A stretch of DNA of 12,474 bases from an uncultured Bacilli bacterium (GTDB taxonomy: Bacteria > Bacillota_I > Bacilli_A > RF39 > UBA660), in the NCBI GenBank assembly GCA_947599755.1, contig CANQFO010000030.1:1-12474 (forward strand). The letters run 5' to 3'. A program made the position numbers and the translations under genes. Under the pieces are notes generated by a model. It was given only the letters and a program-made list of their open reading frames with translations, had not been told where the DNA came from and searched no databases. Below, one piece after another: positions 7,811 to 12,474 of this stretch. Numbering within the stretch: the stretch's first letter is position 1; each line of letters opens with the position of its first letter.

Positions 7811-8746
7811 ATGTCATATACAGTAAAAATAAAAGAAGAAATATCAGAAATAAATAACACAAAACCAGAAATGATTGCAGAATTATCAGGATTTATAAGA
7901 AATAATGGAATACAAAAAGAACAAGATTTAATTCTTTCAACAGAAAATCCAATTACAGTAAAAAGATTAAAAAATTTTTTAGAAATACTTTATGAAGTAA
8001 AAGTAGAAGAAGAAAAAAAAGATACCTTGAATTTCAGTAAAAAACAATTATATGAATTAAGGATCAAAGAAAAGAAAAATTTCATTCTTCAAGATATAGG
8101 ATATTATGATGAAAAATTAAACTACAAAGAAGTAATACCTACATATATTGTAGGAGCAAATGAAGAAATAAGAGCTTACTTAAGAGGTGTTTTTTTAGCA
8201 ACAGGAAGTATTAATGATCCAAAAACATCAAGATATCATATGGAGCTTTTTATCGATCAACCTCAAGAAGCAGTTTTCATTCAAAAATTATTAAATATAT
8301 TTGATTTAAATGCAAAAATTTTAAATCGCGACAAAGGATATATGATATACATCAAAGAAGCTGAAAAAATTAGTGATTATATAAAAATACTAGGAGCCGT
8401 AAAAGCAGTATTATATTTTGAAAATGAAAGAGTATATCGAGAACAAAAAAATCAAACAAATAGATTGAATAACTGTGAACAAGCAAATATGGATAAAGTG
8501 ATTCAAACCGCAACGAATCAACTAAATCAAATAAAAATAATAGAAGAAACATCAAGTATAGAATTATTAGATGAAAAAACCAAAGAAACCCTAGAATATC
8601 GAAAAAAATATCCAGAAACATCCCTAAAAGAATTAGCAGAAATTATCTCCTATGAAACAGGAAAAAAGATTACCAAATCAGGATTAAATCATAGATTAAG
8701 AAAAATAAAAGAATTAGCAGAACGATTAAAAAATAAAAATTCTTAG
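7811..8746 (+). CDS. whiA: WhiA, DNA-binding cell division/sporulation regulator homologue
   Basis: WhiA proteins combine a degenerate LAGLIDADG homing-endonuclease-like domain with a C-terminal helix-turn-helix. In Streptomyces they activate sporulation division genes; in Bacillus WhiA affects division and chromosome segregation. The 311-residue product shows the N-terminal WhiA domain (about 1-85), the LAGLIDADG-like core with LRGVFLATGSINDP (124-137), and the conserved NRLNNCEQAN stretch. The C-terminal HTH (about 268-307) contains TSLKELAEI and SGLNHRLRKI. No catalytic acidic residue is expected, as the family has lost nuclease activity. The ATG lies 1 nt after the yvcK stop, with GAGGCG (7800-7805) as ribosome site inside yvcK, so translation is probably coupled. 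The stop codon lies within the terminator stem, and whiA closes the operon. Confidence 0.95.
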   Translation: MSYTVKIKEEISEINNTKPEMIAELSGFIRNNGIQKEQDLILSTENPITVKRLKNFLEILYEVKVEEEKKDTLNFSKKQLYELRIKEKKNFILQDIGYYDEKLNYKEVIPTYIVGANEEIRAYLRGVFLATGSINDPKTSRYHMELFIDQPQEAVFIQKLLNIFDLNAKILNRDKGYMIYIKEAEKISDYIKILGAVKAVLYFENERVYREQKNQTNRLNNCEQANMDKVIQTATNQLNQIKIIEETSSIELLDEKTKETLEYRKKYPETSLKELAEIISYETGKKITKSGLNHRLRKIKELAERLKNKNS

Positions 8747-8764
8747 AAAAAACTAAGAATTTTT
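8735..8764. terminator. Bidirectional hairpin terminator between whiA and clpP
   Basis: A perfect 12-bp stem (AAAAATTCTTAG at 8735-8746 and CTAAGAATTTTT at 8753-8764) has a 6-A loop. An A-tract on the left and a T-tract on the right let it work in both directions for the convergent genes. The whiA TAG stop forms part of the left arm, and the clpP stop is 11 nt beyond the right arm. Confidence 0.92.
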
Positions 8765-8775
8765 GCTGAAAAGGA

Positions 8776-9351
8776 TCAAGATTCAATAATTTGATCAACC
8801 AATCCATACTCTAAAGCCTCTTTAGCAGTCAAATAATTATCCCGTTCAGTATCTTTTTCGATTTTTCTCAAAGACTGTTTAGTATTGCGAGCAAGAATTC
8901 GATTTAAACGAGAACGCAAATTAACAATTCGATCCGATGCAATCTTAATATCAGTTGCTTGTCCCTGTGCACCACCCAAAGGTTGATGAATCATTACATC
9001 TGCATTTGGTAAAATAGAACGTTTTCCCTTTTTTCCACTAGAAAGTAAAAAAGCTCCCATACTAGCCGCTATACCTAAACAAATAGTACAAACATCACTT
9101 TGAACAAAATTCATCGTATCATAAATAGCCATCCCAGCAGAAACAGATCCTCCAGGAGAATTAATATAAATAGAAATATCCTCATGATTGATAGAATCAA
9201 GATATAAAAGTTCCGCAATTACACTATTGGCAGTATTATCCGTAATTTCCCCACTAATAAAAATAATTCTCTCTTTCAACAATCGAGAAAAAATATCATA
9301 ACTTCTTTCTCCATCCAACTCTTTATCCACAACAACAGGAACCAAATTCAT
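8776..9351 (-). CDS. clpP: ClpP, ATP-dependent Clp protease proteolytic subunit
   Basis: ClpP forms the tetradecameric serine-peptidase chamber that degrades substrates fed by Clp ATPases in the cytoplasm. With the ATG start at 9351 the product has 191 residues, and the catalytic triad is Ser97 (GIAASMGAF), His122 (MIHQP) and Asp171 (TERDNYL). These positions equal those of mature E. coli ClpP. The N-terminus MNLVPVVVDKE and the YDIFSRLLKERIIFISG stretch are highly typical. A GTG four codons upstream (9360) is in frame but lies inside the AGGTGAT ribosome site, so the ATG is preferred. The stop is TGA, which argues against reassignment of TGA to Trp. It is convergent with whiA and divergent from the nucleoside kinase. 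No CIRCE or tandem CtsR heptamer is visible in the promoter region. Confidence 0.97.
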   Translation of the reverse strand: MNLVPVVVDKELDGERSYDIFSRLLKERIIFISGEITDNTANSVIAELLYLDSINHEDISIYINSPGGSVSAGMAIYDTMNFVQSDVCTICLGIAASMGAFLLSSGKKGKRSILPNADVMIHQPLGGAQGQATDIKIASDRIVNLRSRLNRILARNTKQSLRKIEKDTERDNYLTAKEALEYGLVDQIIES

Positions 9352-9376
9352 ATTTATCACCTATACATAGTATAAT
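9347..9376 (+). promoter_or_regulatory. Candidate distal promoter of the nucleoside kinase gene
   Basis: TTCATA (9347-9352, 4/6) is followed after 18 bp by a perfect TATAAT (9371-9376). It overlaps the clpP start codon and its -10 box, so transcription of the two genes may compete. Confidence 0.45.
9356..9362 (-). promoter_or_regulatory. Ribosome site deciding the clpP start
   Basis: Read on the minus strand, AGGTGAT precedes AAAT and then ATG. The SD core AGGTG ends 6 nt before the ATG at 9351. The in-frame GTG at 9360 is part of this SD and cannot itself have one at proper distance. Confidence 0.8.
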
Positions 9377-9398
9377 TTAAAAAAAAGAAAAATATTCA
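9369..9398 (-). promoter_or_regulatory. Candidate clpP promoter
   Basis: On the minus strand a TATACT -10 (9374-9369, 5/6 to consensus) lies 18 bp from a weak TGAATA -35 (9398-9393). The predicted start near 9362 would leave a leader of only about 11 nt, just enough to contain the SD. The -10 box overlaps the plus-strand TATAAT at 9371-9376. Confidence 0.45.
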
Positions 9399-9423
9399 TA
9401 GGAGAATATGACAAAATATGATA
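9395..9423 (+). promoter_or_regulatory. Candidate proximal promoter of the nucleoside kinase gene
   Basis: A second TTCATA (9395-9400) is followed after 17 bp by TATGAT (9418-9423, 5/6). The predicted start near 9430 leaves a leader of about 25 nt with a strong AGAGGTGG ribosome site (9443-9450). It repeats the -35 sequence of the distal candidate. Confidence 0.5.
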
Positions 9424-9454
9424 CAATAAATTAAAGATAAAAAGAGGTGGTAAA

Positions 9455-11110
9455 ATGTTAGAAACAATTGAAGTAACCATTCAAAATAAAAAGTATCAAT
9501 TAAGTAAAGGAGTAACATTACAAGAAATTGCCAAAGAATTTCAAAAGGAATATAAATATCCAATTATTTTAGCAAAAGTAAACAATCGATTACAAGAATT
9601 AAATGAACCAGTAAAAGAAAATGCAGAAATCGAATTTTTAGATTTAACCAGTAAAGAAGGTAATCAATGCCATATCAGTGGATTAAGCTATATTTTAGTT
9701 TATGCCATAAAAACATTATATGGTCAAAAAGAAAATGTAATTATACAACATTCATTAGATAAAGGATTATATATAGAAACAACATTTCGTTTAACAGAAG
9801 TAAAACTTAACACAATAAAAGATAAAATGAACTCCATAATTGAAGCAGATATGCCTATAACAAAAGTAACAATTGATCGACTAGAAGCAATTAAATATTT
9901 TGAAAGTATTAACGATAATACAAAAGCAGGTGTAATGAAATATAATACAGATAATTATATTACTCTATATCGCTTAGGAAATATGTATAATTATTTTTAT
10001 AATTTAATGCCTCCTTCAACGAATAAAATGAAAGCATTTGATATAACATATATAAATGATAGTGGGTTTATCCTTAGATTTCCAACAATATATATTCAAG
10101 ATAAAATCAAAGAATATGAACACCATCCAAATATGTTTGAAGTATTTAAAGAATATCGTTCATGGGCAAAAATTATGCATATTCAAAATTCTGTAGATTT
10201 AAACCAATTAGTATCGACAGGAAAAATTAATGATTTAATCAAAATTGATGAAACACTTCAAAATAACCGTTTATTAGAATTAGCAAAAGAAATCAATAAT
10301 AGAAAAGATAAAGTAAAAATAGTTCTAATTGCTGGACCATCATCATCAGGAAAAACCACAACTTCAAAAAAATTATGTATGGACTTACAAAGCTTTGGCT
10401 TAACTCCAAAAGTAATATCCATGGATGACTATTTTGTAGAAAGAAAACAAACCCCATTAGATGAATATGGGAAACCAGATTACGAATGCTTAGAAGCACT
10501 AGATTTAAAATTATTTGATAAACAAATAGCTAGTTTATTAAAAGGAGAAATAGTAACCATACCAACATTTAATTTTGCTTTAGGAGAAAAAGAATATAAA
10601 AGAAAATTACAAGTAGAAGAAAAAGATATTTTAATTATTGAAGGAATTCATGCCTTAGATAAAAAAATATTAACAAATATTGACAGAAATAAAAAATATA
10701 AAATATATATATCCGCATTAACAGAAATCAATATGGATGATCATAATCGCATATCCACAACAGACAATCGTCTATTAAGAAGAATTATTAGAGATAATAG
10801 AACAAGAGGATATAGTGTAGAACATACATTAAAAACATGGCCTAGTGTAAGAAGAGGAGAAGAAAAATACATTTTCCCATTCCAAGATGAGGCAGATTAT
10901 ACAGTAAATTCTGCATTGATATATGAAATAGGAGTATTAAAAACTTATGTAGAACCATTACTGTATTCGGTATCAAACGATTCTCCATATTATGAAGAAG
11001 CAAAAAGACTAATTAATTTTTTACGGTTATTCTTACCAATACCAGCAGATTCAATTCCAGAAGATTCTATATTAAGAGAATTTATCGGAAAAAGCTATTT
11101 CAGTGATTAA
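9455..11110 (+). CDS. Nucleoside (uridine-type) kinase with N-terminal TGS and ThrRS-like domains
   Basis: The 551-residue product has the layout of a distinct family of TGS-fused kinases in anaerobic Bacillota and Thermotogae. Residues 1-65 form a TGS domain, as at the N-terminus of threonyl-tRNA synthetase. Residues about 66-200 resemble the ThrRS second additional (editing-like) domain. The C-terminal half (about 285-551) is a phosphoribulokinase/uridine kinase-type P-loop domain with Walker A GPSSSGKT (294-301), the substrate-binding DDYF (324-327) and an Arg-rich lid RISTTDNRLLRR (from 432). The probable reaction is ATP-dependent phosphorylation of uridine or another nucleoside in pyrimidine salvage, but the substrate is inferred from family membership only. 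No aminoacylation motifs are present. The SD AGAGGTGG sets the ATG. It is a single-gene unit, divergent from clpP and closed by a strong terminator. Confidence 0.88.
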   Translation: MLETIEVTIQNKKYQLSKGVTLQEIAKEFQKEYKYPIILAKVNNRLQELNEPVKENAEIEFLDLTSKEGNQCHISGLSYILVYAIKTLYGQKENVIIQHSLDKGLYIETTFRLTEVKLNTIKDKMNSIIEADMPITKVTIDRLEAIKYFESINDNTKAGVMKYNTDNYITLYRLGNMYNYFYNLMPPSTNKMKAFDITYINDSGFILRFPTIYIQDKIKEYEHHPNMFEVFKEYRSWAKIMHIQNSVDLNQLVSTGKINDLIKIDETLQNNRLLELAKEINNRKDKVKIVLIAGPSSSGKTTTSKKLCMDLQSFGLTPKVISMDDYFVERKQTPLDEYGKPDYECLEALDLKLFDKQIASLLKGEIVTIPTFNFALGEKEYKRKLQVEEKDILIIEGIHALDKKILTNIDRNKKYKIYISALTEINMDDHNRISTTDNRLLRRIIRDNRTRGYSVEHTLKTWPSVRRGEEKYIFPFQDEADYTVNSALIYEIGVLKTYVEPLLYSVSNDSPYYEEAKRLINFLRLFLPIPADSIPEDSILREFIGKSYFSD

Positions 11111-11140
11111 AAATATCCACAAATTCTGTGGATATTTTTT
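11109..11140 (+). terminator. Rho-independent terminator of the nucleoside kinase gene
   Basis: A 13-bp perfect stem ends in CCACA (11117-11121) paired with TGTGG (11127-11131), with A/T-rich lower arms, an AATTC loop and a run of six T (11135-11140). It begins inside the TAA stop codon. Confidence 0.93.
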
Positions 11141-11151
11141 ATAAGAAAAAC

Positions 11152-11166
11152 TGACAAATAATGTCA
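11152..11166. promoter_or_regulatory. Inverted repeat upstream of the gap promoter
   Basis: TGACA-N5-TGTCA is a 15-bp dyad centred about 59 bp before the predicted gap transcript start. It also fits GAC-N6-TGTC, the spacing of the half-operator of the Bacillus glycolytic regulator CggR, but lacks the flanking GG and a second copy. A regulatory role is inferred only. Confidence 0.3.
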
Positions 11167-11182
11167 AAAAAATATGAATATA

Positions 11183-11211
11183 TTGAAACAAAAAAAGAAA
11201 AAATATATAAT
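11183..11211 (+). promoter_or_regulatory. Strong sigma-A-type promoter of gap
   Basis: TTGAAA (11183-11188) and TATAAT (11206-11211) are separated by exactly 17 bp, matching 11 of 12 consensus bases. A consensus ribosome site AGAGGAGG (11221-11228) follows, 6 nt before the ATG. This is the best promoter in the window and predicts high constitutive expression. Confidence 0.9.
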
Positions 11212-11234
11212 GAAAATAAAAGAGGAGGATAAAA

Positions 11235-12236
11235 ATGATTAAAGTAGCAATTAATGGATTCGGAAGAATTGGCAGATTAGCATTTCGTTTAATGGAGGAA
11301 GATAATGATTTTGAAGTAGTCGCAATTAACGATCTAACCGATGCAGAACAATTAGCATATTTATTAAAATATGATACGAATCACAGAAATTATAGAATTG
11401 ATGAAATTACTCATGAAGAAGATAAAATTATTATAGGAAATAAAAAAATAAAAGTATATGCAGAAAAAGATCCAAAAGATTTACCATGGAAAGAATTAGG
11501 AATAGATGTAGTATTGGAATGTACAGGATTATTTACCTCAGAAGAAAAAGCAATGGCTCATATAGAAGCAGGAGCAAAAAAAGTAATCATTTCTGCACCA
11601 GCTAAAGGAAACGTAAAAACAGTAGTTTATAATGTTAATCATAATATTTTAACAGGAGAGGAAAAAATTATTTCCGCTGCAAGTTGTACAACAAACTGCT
11701 TAGCACCAGTAGTTGATGTATTAGATAAAGAATTTGGAATAAAAAAAGGATATATGACAACAGTTCATGCCTATACAAATGATCAAGCAACATTAGATGT
11801 TCCTCATAAAAAAGGAATAAAAGAACGAAGAGGAAGAGCATGTGCAGCTAATATTGTACCAGCATCAACAGGAGCAGCATCCGCAATTGGAAAAGTATGT
11901 CCAAAATTAGAAGGAAAGTTAGAAGGAGTGGCAATGAGAGTACCAGTCCCAACAGGATCAGTCATAGATTTAGTATTAGAATTAGAAAAAAATACAACCA
12001 TTGAAGAAATTAATCAAGTATTAAAAAATGCACAAAACGAAACCCTACAATACACAGATGATCCAATTGTATCTAGTGATGTAATTGGAAGACGTTGCGG
12101 AAGTTTAGTAGATGGATTATCCACAAACATTTTAGAAGTAAATGGAGAACAACTAGTAAAAGTAGTTGCATGGTACGATAACGAAATGAGTTATACTGCG
12201 CAAATGATTCGTACAGTAAAATATTTAATGAATTAA
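11235..12236 (+). CDS. gap: Glyceraldehyde-3-phosphate dehydrogenase, type I
   Basis: This cytoplasmic glycolytic enzyme oxidises glyceraldehyde-3-phosphate to 1,3-bisphosphoglycerate with NAD+. The 333-residue length is standard. It shows the Rossmann loop NGFGRIG (7-13) and Asp33 after the second strand (AINDLTD), which favours NAD+ over NADP+ and so a catabolic GapA rather than GapB. The active-site motif is SAASCTTNC with nucleophile Cys151 and base His178 (TVHAYTND). The C-terminal WYDNEMSYTAQMIRTVKYL is the typical type I ending. The strong promoter and SD fit a highly expressed gene. pgk does not follow at once as it does in many Bacillota; the downstream 238 bp has a mobile-element-like repeat and no gene. 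There is no cggR upstream. Confidence 0.97.
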   Translation: MIKVAINGFGRIGRLAFRLMEEDNDFEVVAINDLTDAEQLAYLLKYDTNHRNYRIDEITHEEDKIIIGNKKIKVYAEKDPKDLPWKELGIDVVLECTGLFTSEEKAMAHIEAGAKKVIISAPAKGNVKTVVYNVNHNILTGEEKIISAASCTTNCLAPVVDVLDKEFGIKKGYMTTVHAYTNDQATLDVPHKKGIKERRGRACAANIVPASTGAASAIGKVCPKLEGKLEGVAMRVPVPTGSVIDLVLELEKNTTIEEINQVLKNAQNETLQYTDDPIVSSDVIGRRCGSLVDGLSTNILEVNGEQLVKVVAWYDNEMSYTAQMIRTVKYLMN

Positions 12237-12255
12237 AAATATTACGGAAAAAATT

Positions 12256-12280
12256 TGAACTAAACCCCAAAAGTTGGACA
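12256..12280. mobile_element. IS3-family-like terminal inverted repeat (one end only)
   Basis: A 25-bp segment begins TGAACTAAACCCC and ends AAAAGTTGGACA. Its core CCCCAAAAGTTGGACA closely resembles the ends of IS3-family elements of the IS150/IS1223 type. It starts 20 bp after the gap stop and reads inward to the right. No transposase frame is visible in the remaining 194 bp, so this is either the end of an element continuing beyond the window or a remnant. The identification comes from memory of the family ends. Confidence 0.55.
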
Positions 12281-12292
12281 GTTTAATTAGTT

Positions 12293-12337
12293 AAGGATTG
12301 TAACCATAATGTACAGGTAACAATCCTTTCTTTATTT
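12293..12337 (+). terminator. Hairpin terminator downstream of gap, inside the mobile-element-like tail
   Basis: AAGGATTGT (12293-12301) pairs with ACAATCCTT (12320-12328). One A-A mismatch and a 3-bp ACC/GGT extension give a stem of about 13 positions and a 10-nt loop. A T-rich tail (TTCTTTATTT) follows on the plus strand. It could end the gap transcript or protect an insertion element from incoming transcription. Confidence 0.65.
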
Positions 12338-12429
12338 CAATATAATTGTATAAATCAAATAATCAATTGTCTGCATACCCCTCTCATTGTTTACTTTAAG
12401 TTTACCAGTGCAAAGCATAAAAACAAAAA

Positions 12430-12450
12430 CGAACAAATGTATGATTGACA
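12430..12450 (+). promoter_or_regulatory. Candidate SOS (LexA/DinR) box next to a consensus -35 hexamer
   Basis: CGAACAAATGTATG (12430-12443) matches 12 of 14 positions of the Gram-positive LexA box as I recall it (CGAACRNRYGTTYC). A perfect TTGACA (12445-12450) follows 1 nt later. The -10 and the gene would lie at or beyond the window end, in or after the poly-G run, so this cannot be confirmed here. Confidence 0.35.
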
Positions 12451-12457
12451 AAACCTT

Positions 12458-12470
12458 GGGGGGGGGGGGG
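12458..12470 (+). repeat. Homopolymer run of 13 G at the window end
   Basis: Thirteen consecutive G in otherwise strongly A+T-rich DNA, 4 bp from the end of the window. Nothing else in the window has such a G run. A sequencing or assembly artefact at a contig end is the likeliest reading; a slippage-prone tract between the -35 and -10 of a promoter is the alternative. Confidence 0.95.
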
Positions 12471-12474
12471 TAAA

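Noticed and set aside
9408..9434. An 8-codon frame (MTKYDTIN) with AGGAG before it, upstream of the kinase, as a leader peptide
   Set aside because: The SD-to-ATG spacing is only 3 nt, the peptide has no regulatory codon run, no attenuator hairpin follows, and the proximal promoter would start downstream of its ATG.
9361..9454. CtsR or CIRCE heat-shock operators upstream of clpP
   Set aside because: No GGTCAAA heptamer repeat and no TTAGCACTC-N9-GAGTGCTAA dyad can be found in the divergent region.
12332..12418. A 28-codon minus-strand frame in the tail that might be the end of a transposase
   Set aside because: It shows no IS3 transposase C-terminal motif, and its sequence looks like random A+T-rich translation.
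1..12474. tRNA, rRNA, CRISPR arrays, riboswitches or prophage modules
   Set aside because: No cloverleaf-like GC-rich segment, regular spaced repeats or long structured leaders were found. Only the tail after gap lacks genes, and it is shorter than 300 bp.

Overview
The window is a strongly A+T-rich chromosomal segment holding nine genes. They are mostly housekeeping genes in an order typical of Gram-positive Bacillota: uvrB, uvrA, a YvlD-type membrane protein, lgt, yvcK, whiA and clpP. AGGAGG-like ribosome sites and Gram-positive-style promoters are frequent. The clpP frame ends in TGA and tryptophan is read from TGG, so the standard bacterial code applies rather than the mycoplasma code. 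I infer a low-GC Bacilli or Mycoplasmatota-related organism with a streamlined genome, possibly a gut lineage. The sequence does not settle the genus. The left edge cuts uvrB. The right end runs into a 13-G tract that looks like a contig edge.

Layout. Positions 1-1704 hold uvrB, lacking its N-terminus. An unrecognised one-pass membrane protein (1831-2613) follows, with its own terminator, so uvrB and uvrA are not directly adjacent. An extended -10 promoter (about 2681-2709) starts a tight five-gene run, uvrA-yvlD-lgt-yvcK-whiA (2767-8746), with gaps of 9, -8, 2 and 1 nt. It ends at a perfect hairpin terminator that overlaps the whiA stop codon and also faces the convergent clpP gene. clpP (minus strand) and a TGS-domain nucleoside kinase (9455-11110) diverge from an 88-104 bp promoter region with symmetric -10 sequences. 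After another perfect terminator comes gap (11235-12236), behind a nearly ideal promoter. The last 238 bp contain no gene. They hold an IS3-family-like terminal repeat, a hairpin terminator, a candidate SOS box beside a perfect -35 hexamer, and the poly-G tract.

How the genes fit together. UvrA and UvrB are the damage-recognition half of nucleotide excision repair. Lgt lipidates prolipoproteins. YvcK and WhiA link carbon/cell-wall metabolism and cell division in Gram-positives. ClpP is the protein quality-control peptidase. GAPDH is the central glycolytic dehydrogenase. Genes that commonly sit inside this cluster in other Bacillota, hprK before lgt and rapZ before yvcK, are not present here.

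I see no clear new multi-gene system. The points most worth a second look are the unknown membrane protein between uvrB and uvrA, the compaction of the cluster without hprK and rapZ, the overlapping divergent clpP/kinase promoters, and the mobile-element-like tail.
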